From assembly GCA_910585715.1 (NCBI GenBank), contig CAJUEX010000042.1, positions 1 to 31,067 on the forward strand: a stretch of DNA of 31,067 nucleotides, in the 5' to 3' direction. Below are positions 16,130 through 24,093 of the stretch, in pieces (positions within the stretch are counted from its first letter, which is position 1; every line of letters starts with the position of its first letter). Both the position numbers and the translations under genes were made by a program. Under the pieces are notes generated by a model. The model ran no database searches and had not been told where the DNA came from. It worked only from the letters and a program-made list of their open reading frames with translations. The stretch is from an uncultured Lachnospiraceae bacterium. Its GTDB lineage: Bacteria; Bacillota; Clostridia; Lachnospirales; Lachnospiraceae.

Positions 16130-18358
16130 TCACTCCCTGTTATCCTTCAGGCTCTCGATCATATCCACCTTTTTTACCTTACGGCGCAGAAGCCACAGGG
16201 AACCGAAATAGCATGCCATCGTCAGAAAAATGGAAATAACATAGCTTTTTGGGGAAACATAAACATCCATCAGCATGACGCCATAGTCTACCATCATCAA
16301 AAAGAATGCGTGCGCCGCCCCATAGGTAAACGGTATGGAAAGCAGGATGCCTATGGGAAGCAGGATATGGTGGGAACGAAGGACAATCCGGTTAATCCGC
16401 CTGTCATCATAGCCCAGCACCTTCAGCATGGAAATGTTTCCGCGGCTCTCTGCCACAAGCATATTTATCGCTACATATACAGCGGCAATGCAGATGATGA
16501 CACCCAGGGCAATGATAATCTTAAGCAGGAAATCCATCTGTCCCGTCATGGTCTTCACCTGGTCGGTAATGTCTGATTTGCGTATCTCCTGGGCGACTTT
16601 CGATTCAGGAACCGGCAGCACCGTGTCGCAAATGATACAATTAAAACTGTTTTCGTCAAGTCCCGTAAGCTGTGCCGCCGACTTTTCGGATGTGATAATG
16701 CTTTTCTGCACGTTGTTCTGAATCACACCGGCTATTTTTATTTCACTCTCCTCCATGGAAAGCGGATTATAAACTGTTACTATATCTCCGCTCTTCCATC
16801 CCAGCGCAAGCTCAGCAAGGCTGGTAATATAATAGCCATCGCCTATGAAAACAGCATTGCCGTCCTTATCTTTCAAATTCAGATACCGATTATCTGCTGC
16901 CGTCCCGATTACCGATACGAAATTCCCATCCCCGTCTTCCATGCTGGAAACCAACAGTGGTTCTCCACCATACGGATTTTCGGCGAGCAGTTCATTCAGA
17001 ACATACTGGCGCTCATAGCTTCCCAGGGCATCCGCTGCCACACCGCCCATATAGTTGATGGAATCAAAGAACCCCTGTCCCAGCAGCATAATGAAACAGC
17101 CCAAGAACACGCCCAGCAGCACCACAAAGCTCCTTGCCGGATTTCCCAAAAGAGAACGCACTGCAATTTTTTTGCTGAAATGTATTTTTTTATCCGCCAG
17201 AAGCCGCCTGCCCCTTTTCCTGCTGCCATCCGCATTGCCATTCAGCAAAAGGACCGTGTCCTTTTTTAAAAGTCTTCTGACAGACAGCAGTGCGGCAATT
17301 ACATACAGCGCAGTGGGAAGAAGGATACCTAATACCGTGTCAAGCGGATTCAGCTTACAGGTAATGCGCATCGGCTCATAGTCAGCAAGAGCCATTTCCC
17401 CCAGAGGCTGAGCGGCGGCGGCGGAGACTACTGCCGTCAGGATTCCCCCAAACAGTCCGGGAATAGCTCCAAATCCCGCATAATGCCGCATGAGCTGACT
17501 TTTCTTATACCCCAGAGCAGAAAGTGTGCCGATCATGCGTTGCTCCGACTTCACCTTGCGGCTGATGATGATACTGATGAGTGCCACCGCAACCAGAGGA
17601 AGAATGCAGAGCAGCACGTAGGACATTACCAGAAACATTTCCGCCTGCTGGTCCACCATCAGGATGCGGTTGTTTTCCGAGGCGACGCTGTAGGAACGCA
17701 TGTACCAGTTTTCGTGAACCTCTTTACGGAAAGCCGCTACATCTGTATTTTCACCGTACCGCACAAGATACTGGCAGCCTGCCGCATCCAGTTTTTCAAA
17801 AGCGTCCTCAGTCATATAGCACAGAAAAAAAGTGGAAATATTTTTGTAGGAATCGTCCTCATTTTCCAGCATGTACAAGTAATCCGGCCGCTGCATAAAG
17901 CCCACAACAGTATACTCTTTTTCACCGATTTTCATGCTGCTGCCAAGACCCACGCCGTTTGCATCCGCATACCCTTCAGAAATCACAATCTCGTTCTCCC
18001 GGTCTACGTCCCGCCCCTGAGTAACTTCATACAAATCCACTTTTTCTGTATGTTCAAAAACACGGGCAGTCACATTGTCCGTTTCTATATTGATATATCG
18101 CTGCGCCTCCAGCACAAGACCATATTTCTCCTCCAGTTCCGGCAGTTCCTCATGGGGAATTGGCATATAAGTGGAAAAATGTGCGTCCTCCAGCCTGTTG
18201 CGGGCAAAAAATTCCTCTCCGAAATCCAGAATGGCGTTGCCTGCAATATTGAAAAGGAAATACAAAAGCAGTGTAACCACGGTAAGCACTGTAGCAGCAA
18301 TGTAAAATGAAAGGTTTTCCCGGATATTGCGGGTATAACGTTTATTTAATTTCATCAT
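16130..18358 (-). CDS. FtsX/MacB-type ABC transporter permease
   Basis: A 742-residue permease with two FtsX repeats. Residues 17-38 are the first membrane helix, followed by a large outside domain up to about 230 (DLYEVTQGRDVDRENEIVISEGYADANGVGLGS). A first helix bundle spans about 240-370, then comes KIHFSKKIAVRSLLGNPARS before a second single helix, a second outside domain (440-610) and a final bundle (about 620-740). ATG codons at 18358 and 18355 both fit GGAGG. Such permeases work with a LolD-like ATPase, encoded 11 bases upstream, in peptide or lipoprotein export or antimicrobial resistance. The substrate is unknown. Confidence 0.88.
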   Translation of the reverse strand: MMKLNKRYTRNIRENLSFYIAATVLTVVTLLLYFLFNIAGNAILDFGEEFFARNRLEDAHFSTYMPIPHEELPELEEKYGLVLEAQRYINIETDNVTARVFEHTEKVDLYEVTQGRDVDRENEIVISEGYADANGVGLGSSMKIGEKEYTVVGFMQRPDYLYMLENEDDSYKNISTFFLCYMTEDAFEKLDAAGCQYLVRYGENTDVAAFRKEVHENWYMRSYSVASENNRILMVDQQAEMFLVMSYVLLCILPLVAVALISIIISRKVKSEQRMIGTLSALGYKKSQLMRHYAGFGAIPGLFGGILTAVVSAAAAQPLGEMALADYEPMRITCKLNPLDTVLGILLPTALYVIAALLSVRRLLKKDTVLLLNGNADGSRKRGRRLLADKKIHFSKKIAVRSLLGNPARSFVVLLGVFLGCFIMLLGQGFFDSINYMGGVAADALGSYERQYVLNELLAENPYGGEPLLVSSMEDGDGNFVSVIGTAADNRYLNLKDKDGNAVFIGDGYYITSLAELALGWKSGDIVTVYNPLSMEESEIKIAGVIQNNVQKSIITSEKSAAQLTGLDENSFNCIICDTVLPVPESKVAQEIRKSDITDQVKTMTGQMDFLLKIIIALGVIICIAAVYVAINMLVAESRGNISMLKVLGYDDRRINRIVLRSHHILLPIGILLSIPFTYGAAHAFFLMMVDYGVMLMDVYVSPKSYVISIFLTMACYFGSLWLLRRKVKKVDMIESLKDNRE

Positions 18359-18369
18359 ATCCGGCCTCC

Positions 18370-19068
18370 TTACAGTGACAGCTCTTTGGCAGAAATCTTT
18401 CCGCTGTTTTCCATGTTTTCCACTACCTTTCCGTCCTTTAACCGAACAATCCGGTCCGCCATGCCTGCAATCGCCTCATTGTGGGTGATAATGATAATGG
18501 TCGTTCCAAACTGCCGGTTCATTTTTTCCACAAATTTCAACACTTGCTTTGAGGATTTTGTATCCAGTGCGCCGGTCAGTTCATCGCAGAGAAGAAGTCT
18601 TGGATTTTTGACCATCGCCCTTGCGATTGCCACCCTTTGCTGCTGCCCGCCGGACAGCTCTTTCGGAAAACGTCGGCGGTATTTTTCTATATCCAGTGCC
18701 GAAAGCACTTCGTTTATATCCAGCGGTTTCCCGGAAATATCCGCAACCACTTCAATATTTTCTTCCACCGTCAAATCAGGAATCAGGTTATAGAACTGAA
18801 AAACAAACCCCACGTCCTCTTTCCTATACAAAGTTCTCTGCTCGCCCGACAAACCTGTCAGTTTCCGTTCTGCCACCGTCAGTTCCCCGCCGTCCAAGCT
18901 GTCAAGACCGCCAAGCATATTGAGCAGCGTACTTTTTCCCGATCCGGACGGACCGAGTATCACGCAGATTTTCCCCTCTTCAAGCTCCAGGCTGGCATGG
19001 TCGAGGGCGTAAACCATTGCTTCCCCGTCTCCATATTTTTTTACTGCATCTTTTATGCGAATAAACAT
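18370..19068 (-). CDS. LolD/MacB-type ABC transporter ATPase
   Basis: A 232-residue ATPase with Walker A GPSGSGKST (about 38-46), the Q-loop VFQFYNLIPDLTVEENIE, signature LSGGQQQRVAIARA, Walker B LLLCDELTGALD (Glu after Asp, family-typical) and the H-loop TH. The FYNLIPDLT sequence after the Q-loop is a mark of the FtsX-partner group. It powers the permease that follows. The genes are 11 bases apart and form one unit. The unit is separated from the flavodoxin gene by a 381-base region with only broken frames. Confidence 0.92.
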   Translation of the reverse strand: MFIRIKDAVKKYGDGEAMVYALDHASLELEEGKICVILGPSGSGKSTLLNMLGGLDSLDGGELTVAERKLTGLSGEQRTLYRKEDVGFVFQFYNLIPDLTVEENIEVVADISGKPLDINEVLSALDIEKYRRRFPKELSGGQQQRVAIARAMVKNPRLLLCDELTGALDTKSSKQVLKFVEKMNRQFGTTIIIITHNEAIAGMADRIVRLKDGKVVENMENSGKISAKELSL

Positions 19069-19449
19069 CTTAAATTTCCTCCTCCTGATCCATATCGTAT
19101 CTTCCCACGCTGTCCGAGCAGAGTTTCTTCCACTTTTTCATGCCGTTTCCTGCTTTTGTTTTCTCCAACTGTTCCGATCAGACTTTTATTGATCATTGTA
19201 GTATCTCCGGCTCCGCCGCCAAAGCACAGACGGCTGCAATGACCGCAGTCGGATAAATCGCTCCTATTGTTTATTTCAGTTCCTCAGATTTCACGCTTTC
19301 ATCTGCGCCAATCTGTTCCTTGTTTTCCGAACCGTCCATGTCACCTGACCATCAAAGTCGTCTATAGACGTTGTCCCATAGGAATACCCGACAGCAACGT
19401 CAATAATTTTGATTTAATTATTTTCATCTTACACGGTCCTTTCCGAAAA
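19069..19449 (-). other. Gene-free stretch with decayed coding-like fragments
   Basis: These 381 bases hold no intact gene. On the minus strand there are short frames such as VAVGYSYGTTSIDDFDGQVT and AIYPTAVIAAVCALAA, each closed by stops after 20-40 codons. They look like worn-down coding DNA, in keeping with damaged neighbours, but I cannot name the parents. GGAGGAGG at the left end is the ribosome-binding site of the ATPase gene. Confidence 0.35.
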
Positions 19450-19872
19450 TTATGTCAGCGCTTTTCCAAGCGCCCTGCAGTCATCCAGCGCCTCTTCATC
19501 CGGCGCTCCGTTGCAGGTAACACTGTCGCACACAAGGACTGCGCCCGCCGTCCGGCAGGTTTCCTCCCAGTTTCGCATCCACTCTCCGTCGCCCCATCCG
19601 TAAGAGCCGAACAAACCGATTTTTTTACCGCCCAGCTTTCCTTCCACAGTGTCGAACATCGGCTGGAATTCACCTTCTTCCAGCACTTCCGCACCCATAG
19701 CCGGGCACCCGAAAGCAACCGCATCACAGGAACTCATTGCTGAAGCATCGAATTCTGAAGCCGTAAGCAAAACTGCCTCCGCTCCGCCTGCCTTTGCGCC
19801 TTCCAGAACCGCCTCTGCCATTGCCTGTGTATTTCCGGTTCCGCTCCAATAAACTATTGCTATTTTACTCAT
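19450..19872 (-). CDS. Flavodoxin
   Basis: A 140-residue flavodoxin. The FMN phosphate loop is SGTGNTQAM at residues 10-18, after the first strand KIAIVYW. CDAVAFGCPAMGAEVLEE and GLFGSYGWGDGEWM are the two loops that flank the isoalloxazine ring. It is a short-chain electron carrier that usually replaces ferredoxin when iron is scarce. It lies 38 bases after the DUF3793 gene and probably shares its promoter and operator. Confidence 0.93.
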   Translation of the reverse strand: MSKIAIVYWSGTGNTQAMAEAVLEGAKAGGAEAVLLTASEFDASAMSSCDAVAFGCPAMGAEVLEEGEFQPMFDTVEGKLGGKKIGLFGSYGWGDGEWMRNWEETCRTAGAVLVCDSVTCNGAPDEEALDDCRALGKALT

Positions 19873-19910
19873 AACATATATCCTGCCTTTCTATTTGAAT
19901 ATTTTATATA

Positions 19911-20462
19911 TCAAACGGCTGCAGCCAGCCGTTCAATAGACTTTTCCTGTGCAAACTGTGCGCAATAAGCTTCTGTGCATTTCCTGTATTTTGCAAATGT
20001 CTCCCTTGCCCTATCCGCATCACCGTAGACCTTCCATTCCCCCACGCATTTATATCCTTCCGCCCTGTTTTCAATAAAGCCGCACACGTCTTCCGGCGGA
20101 TAGCCAAGAAACAATCCGATTTCATGGGGGAATTCCCCATCATCCGCCAGCCTCTGCACGAGTTGGACAATGCAGCGTTCCGGCGCTCCGAACGTGTACC
20201 CGCGTTCTTTTAGCAGCCTGCAGGCGCCAGACTGCTGCAAGTCCTGCATCAACCTCGACGGACGGTAAGCATAAATAAGCGCACGCCCGTCACGGTACCG
20301 GAGAGGCAAAACCCTGATTCCTTTTTTCACAAGAATCCTGTTCAGCCTGCGGACGCTTTCCTTCATTCTCTTTTCATCCGCAAAAGGGCAGGAAAATAAA
20401 TTTGCCGTCTTTATCCCTGCCAGCGTAGGGGCGCAGTGACGGACAAAAACTTCCTCAGACAT
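19911..20462 (-). CDS. DUF3793 family protein
   Basis: A 183-residue protein with the DUF3793 pattern: an N-terminal HCAPTLAGIKTANLFSC, ending GLFLGYPPEDVCGFIE, then YKCVGEWKVYGD and a C-terminal FAKYRKCTEAYCAQF. Its biochemical role is unknown. In Clostridia it recurs beside flavodoxin and iron-uptake genes. The ATG at 20462 is chosen over the in-frame ATG at 20468 because GGGAGG (20471-20476) is eight bases from the former and only two from the latter. A palindrome directly upstream is a candidate metal-repressor site. The first gene of a probable two-gene operon with flavodoxin. Confidence 0.85.
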   Translation of the reverse strand: MSEEVFVRHCAPTLAGIKTANLFSCPFADEKRMKESVRRLNRILVKKGIRVLPLRYRDGRALIYAYRPSRLMQDLQQSGACRLLKERGYTFGAPERCIVQLVQRLADDGEFPHEIGLFLGYPPEDVCGFIENRAEGYKCVGEWKVYGDADRARETFAKYRKCTEAYCAQFAQEKSIERLAAAV

Positions 20463-20477
20463 AAGCATTCCCTCCCA

Positions 20478-20499
20478 TTAGTTAGCAATAGCTAACCAA
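20478..20499. promoter_or_regulatory. Palindromic operator upstream of DUF3793-flavodoxin
   Basis: GTTAGC-AATA-GCTAAC (20481-20496) is a perfect dyad, and the flanks (TTA / CAA) extend it with one mismatch. It sits immediately before the ribosome-binding site, where a repressor would block transcription. The TTAG/CTAA half-site style recalls DtxR/IdeR-type iron boxes, which would suit a flavodoxin gene. No assay or motif model was run. Confidence 0.6.
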
Positions 20500-20576
20500 T
20501 TGTTAAAAATAAGAGCCTTTTGCAAGGCACAGTAAAATTATAACATCCTTTTTCCGCCTTTCCGCTCCATCAAAAC

Positions 20577-20625
20577 AGAAAAATGCTCCAAAACATCACT
20601 CTTGGCAAAGTGCTGCTTTGGAGCA
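20577..20625 (-). terminator. Terminator of the AraC-type regulator gene
   Basis: On the minus strand TGCTCCAAA pairs with TTTGGAGCA (9 bp, 20584-20592 with 20617-20625). There is partial pairing inside the loop (CACTT/AGAGTG), then ATTTTT. It lies 11 bases after the stop codon. Confidence 0.8.
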
Positions 20626-20636
20626 GTCATCTGTTG

Positions 20637-21611
20637 TTATTTTAAACCACCGTGCACTTTCCGGTATTCGCCCGGAGTTTCTCCCATAATTTTATGGAAA
20701 GCTGAGGCAAATTTTCCGGCATTGCTGTATCCGAATTCGGAGGCTATCTCCAATATGGCAGTATCCGTATGAATCAGCCGCAGGGCGGCAGACTGCATTT
20801 TCAAAATCCGGATATAGGAGCTTACAGGAACGCCATACACACCTTTGAATGCGTTCTGAAGATGGGTCTGCGATACATGGAACCTGTCGGAGAGTTCAGC
20901 CACGGTAGTCTGCCTGTCTAAATTTTCCGAAAGCCAGGTTGAGGCTACCTTTGCAAGATCCGCCTGCATTTTTGACAGTGAAAGGGCAGAGGCGCTGTTC
21001 TTTTCCGGACTGACGCTCCCAAGCACTAAAAGCAGCTCCAGAATCTTTACCTTAAAATAACCTTTTTTACAGTTTTCCGGCGCCGAATACAGTTCGGAAA
21101 AAATATGCTCAATATAAGCCTGCGAACGGATAATAAAACAGTTTTCTTTCCCGCATAACCGTTCTGCCAGTTCCCTGGGACGGACGTTTACATCCTCCAG
21201 AAAGCAGGAAAGGCACTCGGGCGCAACATCCGTATCAATGCAAATGGAAATGCCATGGTAATGGCAGAGTGGGAAACTGTATTCACCGTAACGCTGTCTT
21301 TTTACCGTAACGGACAAATCACCCGGCATAATATAAGCGCTCCCGTTCTCCCGCCCTTGCTCCATGCGCCCTTCACGGCAGTGGTGTATTTCCATAAAGT
21401 TACCCTGTCCTTCTGTTCCGAAGAAAAAACTGTCCATATGAACAGAATAGACATTTAGTTCAATCCCCGGAAACACTTTGTAGGAAGCAACATCGGCATC
21501 GCCTCTGTCATTTCGGAAGCTATGTATCTCCGGCTCGTATTCCGGGAAATTTTTTGATTCGCCGCACAAGGCACAGCAGATATTCTTTTCATCCTTTTTT
21601 CTTTGTTCCAT
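20637..21611 (-). CDS. AraC family transcriptional regulator
   Basis: A 324-residue regulator. The first 200 residues are a sensor part with a beta-rich core (MEIHHCREGRMEQ, SAYIMPGDLSV). The last 105 carry the AraC double helix-turn-helix: TTVAELSDRFHVSQTHLQNAFKGVYG, then TAILEIASEFGYSNAGKFASAFHKIMGETPGEYRK. The length and the RMEQ segment recall regulators such as YbtA/PchR that control siderophore loci, but this is only resemblance. Start at ATG 21611: AGAGG lies seven bases upstream, and the ATG overlaps the stop of the ABC remnant (TGATG), a relic of an operon. Its own terminator separates it from the DUF3793 gene. Confidence 0.85.
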   Translation of the reverse strand: MEQRKKDEKNICCALCGESKNFPEYEPEIHSFRNDRGDADVASYKVFPGIELNVYSVHMDSFFFGTEGQGNFMEIHHCREGRMEQGRENGSAYIMPGDLSVTVKRQRYGEYSFPLCHYHGISICIDTDVAPECLSCFLEDVNVRPRELAERLCGKENCFIIRSQAYIEHIFSELYSAPENCKKGYFKVKILELLLVLGSVSPEKNSASALSLSKMQADLAKVASTWLSENLDRQTTVAELSDRFHVSQTHLQNAFKGVYGVPVSSYIRILKMQSAALRLIHTDTAILEIASEFGYSNAGKFASAFHKIMGETPGEYRKVHGGLK

Positions 21612-21773
21612 CACAAACCTCTTTTTATGGGACTGTTATACATTTCCTTATTCTGCCCGGACATCTCCTCATGTTTCCCCCTTTTGACAATCCTTCCTTC
21701 ATCCACCATAAGTACCCGGTCAGTTCCTCTCCCGCCTTCTGAGACAGTCCTCGTTCTGCGGGTCCACATTAGC
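21611..21773 (-). pseudogene. C-terminal remnant of an ABC transporter ATPase
   Basis: Two pieces of an ABC ATPase survive. From 21773 one frame reads ANVDPQNEDCL, like the D-loop after DEAT in exporters. After a deletion and frameshift, TDRVLMVDEGRIVKRGKHEE follows, the usual end of such a domain, closing with TGA at 21611-21613. H-loop and earlier motifs are missing. The stop overlaps the AraC start, so an exporter gene once preceded this regulator in one operon. Confidence 0.7.
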
Positions 21774-21857
21774 AGTTATTTCCCTGAAACAGGTGTGTCA
21801 ACGTTATCTCCATGCCGTCCACCTGCTCCGCAATGAAAAATAATATATTTTGCCGAT

Positions 21858-21914
21858 TCTCCATGAACATTATAACAAAGCCGTTTCCTTATTGCCACTA
21901 TTTTAAAACAAAGT
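21858..21914. repeat. Right copy of the long direct repeat bounding the island
   Basis: This is the partner of 10424-10482. It contains the last three codons and stop of the radical-SAM gene (minus strand, stop at 21903-21905), then the GTGGCAATA and AACGGCTTTGTTATAATG region. Insertion at this gene's 3' end with duplication of the target would place one copy on each side of the segment. Confidence 0.8.
21869..21897 (-). promoter_or_regulatory. Promoter inside the right repeat copy
   Basis: TGT-TATAAT (hexamer at 21869-21874) lies 17 bases after TGGCAA (21892-21897) on the minus strand, identical to the left copy's promoter elements. It fires into the island, towards the ABC remnant and the AraC gene about 250 bases away. 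Confidence 0.5.
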
Positions 21915-22766
21915 CAACTGCTCATATCTTTCAGGCAGCTCATACAAATAGTGAAAACAGGCATCCCTGTCGCATACAATGCCATTATCGCCGCATTTTT
22001 CATAAAAAAGCTTCATCAGCTCCCCGTTTTTCTCACTTGGTATTTCATAAGCATGCCCATATGCGCTTTTATATTTTTCTTTTATCCCCGGGAAATGCTT
22101 ATCCAATGCGCTATAAAAATATTCCCTGCTGCCCTCCCTGAGAGTGGTGCCCATTCCAAAACAGATAATCCCGTATACCTTTGCCTGAATACATGCCTCT
22201 AAAATCCCTTCCATGTTTTCCCGCGTGTCATTAATAAAAGGCAGAATGGGCGACAGCCAGACTATGGTTGGAATACCGTTATCATGAAAGACCTTTAAAG
22301 CTTCCACTCTTTCCTTGGTCGTGCATACATTGGGCTCCAATATTTTGCATAATGCTTCATCATAAGTAGTCAGCGTCATCTGCACCACGCATTTTGCCTT
22401 TTTGTGAATACTTTTCAACAGGTCCAAATCCCTTAAAATCCTGTTTGACTTTGTCTGGACTGCCACGCCAAATTCATAACGCTCTATGATTTCCAGACAC
22501 CTTCTTGTGAGCTGCAGCTTTTCTTCACAATGCATGTACGGGTCGCACATGGCTCCGGTTCCTATCATGCATTTTTTTCTTTTGGAGCGCAAAGCGGCCT
22601 CTAACAATTCCGGCCCGTTCTGCTTTACTTCAATATTCTCAAATTCATGGGAAAATCCATAACATTTACTTCTACTGTCGCAATAAATGCAGCCGTGGGT
22701 ACAGCCTCTGTATAGATTCATTCCATTTCTGGCAGATAAAATTCCTTTGGCATTTACAAAGTGCAT
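21903..22766 (-). CDS. Radical SAM protein (SplB-like family)
   Basis: A 287-residue radical-SAM protein. The CX3CX2C cluster motif is RGCTHGCIYCDSR (C22, C26, C29), followed by VAVQTKSNRILRDLDLL and TLTTYDEALCKILEPN. This matches the spore-photoproduct-lyase-like group of unknown function, short members of which occur widely in Clostridia. Two extra Cys (CDPYMHCEE) and a C-terminal CGDNGIVCDRDACFHYL may bind another cluster or metal. The last codons (QLTLF) lie in the island's right repeat, so the gene's 3' end appears to be the insertion target. Confidence 0.85.
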   Translation of the reverse strand: MHFVNAKGILSARNGMNLYRGCTHGCIYCDSRSKCYGFSHEFENIEVKQNGPELLEAALRSKRKKCMIGTGAMCDPYMHCEEKLQLTRRCLEIIERYEFGVAVQTKSNRILRDLDLLKSIHKKAKCVVQMTLTTYDEALCKILEPNVCTTKERVEALKVFHDNGIPTIVWLSPILPFINDTRENMEGILEACIQAKVYGIICFGMGTTLREGSREYFYSALDKHFPGIKEKYKSAYGHAYEIPSEKNGELMKLFYEKCGDNGIVCDRDACFHYLYELPERYEQLTLF

Positions 22767-22801
22767 TCTGACTCCTTTCCGGATAGCAAACTAATGTGTT
22801 T

Positions 22802-23062
22802 TCATATTTTTTTCTTATGCCCGGTAATAATGGTGTAGCTATGGGCATTTACCGTCAAAATACAATTTTCTGCATCAATATACCAGTTTTTCCCCTGCCT
22901 TATAATATGTGCATTGGAAGATTTAATTTGATCTTTACACCATTGTACAATATCGTCAATATCATCCGTATCCAAAGACAAATTCCTTTTTATCCTGACA
23001 GCGCCTAATTCCGTTGTATGCAGCTTGTCCAAGTTATTCCGTAGCTCATTGTTTTCATTCAT
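22802..23062 (-). CDS. DUF3781 family protein
   Basis: An 86-residue protein resembling DUF3781: LHTTELGAVRIKRNLSLDTDDIDDIVQWCK, then IIRQGKNWYIDAENCILTVN and SYTIITGHKK. No function is known. ATG 23062 is preferred to an upstream GTG at 23098, which would overlap the WYL gene by 29 bases. It begins seven bases after the WYL regulator's stop, so it is probably in the same transcript. The upstream spacer has no strong ribosome-binding site, suggesting low or coupled translation. Confidence 0.7.
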   Translation of the reverse strand: MNENNELRNNLDKLHTTELGAVRIKRNLSLDTDDIDDIVQWCKDQIKSSNAHIIRQGKNWYIDAENCILTVNAHSYTIITGHKKKI

Positions 23063-23069
23063 TTTTCCG

Positions 23070-24062
23070 TCACTCACTTTCCATCTGCAAATCCCCACCC
23101 CTTAGGGGCGTTTCAAATTGATGCCCCGCTGCTTGCGGCGTGGTCTTTGACTGATACTTTTCCAGCATATTATGAAGCTTTTCTTTTATTTCTTCCCGAA
23201 GCTCCATTGGTTCAAGCACCTGACAGCCGTCCCCAAAGCTCAATAGTTGATTTATAAGCCAGTCTGTTTTCTGAAAGCATGCCTCTGCTATTACACTGCC
23301 GTCCTCCTGAAGGCTGCAATGCTCAAAGTCATCATAGGCACGATATGCCGCTTCCTTTTCAAAACGAATCCTTACTTTCATCAGCTCCGTTTTTTCCGGT
23401 TCTTCTCTTTTTGGAATAAAAACCTTCTTTGGTATTTTTCTTAAAAACCTTTCGTCCAATACTATCATGCCTTCCATTCTTTTCAGCTTAAAAAAACGAA
23501 AATCTTCACGCATCCGGCAAAATCCATATAAATACCATGCAGTTCCTTTAAATACAAGCTTCAAAGGCTCTACTTCCCTGATAAGGGTTTCTCCGCTTCC
23601 GCTGTTATACAGGAAACGAATCACTTGTTTTTGCAAAATACACTGCTTTGCTGTCTGAAATAACCGGGCTTCTTTTTCCCCGTCCGACCACAGCCCGAAA
23701 TCCACCTCTATCCAGTCCGCCTCCGGACCGCCAAAAAGACTTGCCAGCTTCCCGAATGCTGTATTTCTGTCACTTTCTTCATCACTTAAGTCCACTTTCC
23801 CTAAGGCGCTTAATGAAGATAAAATAGCAGTCCTTTCCTGTTGTGTGATAACAGCCTTATTCAGCACAAATTCCGGCATAAGCCTGATACCGCCGCCTTT
23901 TCCCTTATTGGCATAAATGGGGATTCCCGCTTCTGACAAAGTCTCTACATCCCGGTAAATCGTTCGGGTGGAAACCTCAAAATGTTCTGCCAGTTCCCCT
24001 GCAGTAACGTTCTTTTTTTCTAAAAGGATATAGACGATTTCAAACAGGCGTTGAATCTGCAT
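23070..24062 (-). CDS. WYL domain transcriptional regulator (YafY-like)
   Basis: A 330-residue regulator. Residues 1-55 are a helix-turn-helix of the HTH_11/DeoR type (NVTAGELAEHFEVSTRTIYRDVETLSEAGI) followed by a KGKGGGIRL wing. About 135-225 make the WYL sensor domain (REVEPLKLVFKGTAWYLYGFCRMREDFRFFKLKRM), which in relatives binds ligands or nucleic acid. The C-terminal extension is the WCX part. The start is ATG 24062, six bases after GGAGG; the frame extends 28 codons further up without a site. A dyad around 24107-24132 lies where the -35 should be and may be its own operator. It is upstream of DUF3781. Confidence 0.88.
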   Translation of the reverse strand: MQIQRLFEIVYILLEKKNVTAGELAEHFEVSTRTIYRDVETLSEAGIPIYANKGKGGGIRLMPEFVLNKAVITQQERTAILSSLSALGKVDLSDEESDRNTAFGKLASLFGGPEADWIEVDFGLWSDGEKEARLFQTAKQCILQKQVIRFLYNSGSGETLIREVEPLKLVFKGTAWYLYGFCRMREDFRFFKLKRMEGMIVLDERFLRKIPKKVFIPKREEPEKTELMKVRIRFEKEAAYRAYDDFEHCSLQEDGSVIAEACFQKTDWLINQLLSFGDGCQVLEPMELREEIKEKLHNMLEKYQSKTTPQAAGHQFETPLRGGDLQMESE

Positions 24063-24093
24063 GACAGCCTCCGTTATTTTAAAGTATATGGCT

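Noticed and set aside
17483..18310. Long plus-strand frame (275 codons) opposite the FtsX permease
   Set aside because: The minus-strand frame has a full FtsX architecture and operon partner; the plus frame is His/Cys-rich in the way antisense frames are.
10424..21914. Island as a simple transposon with target-site duplication
   Set aside because: The repeat is too long (57-59 bp) and too diverged for a transposon duplication, and no transposase or terminal inverted repeats are seen.
22802..23098. Longer form of the DUF3781 protein from GTG 23098
   Set aside because: The extra residues are translated from the WYL gene's end in another frame and do not fit the family; ATG 23062 is the natural start.
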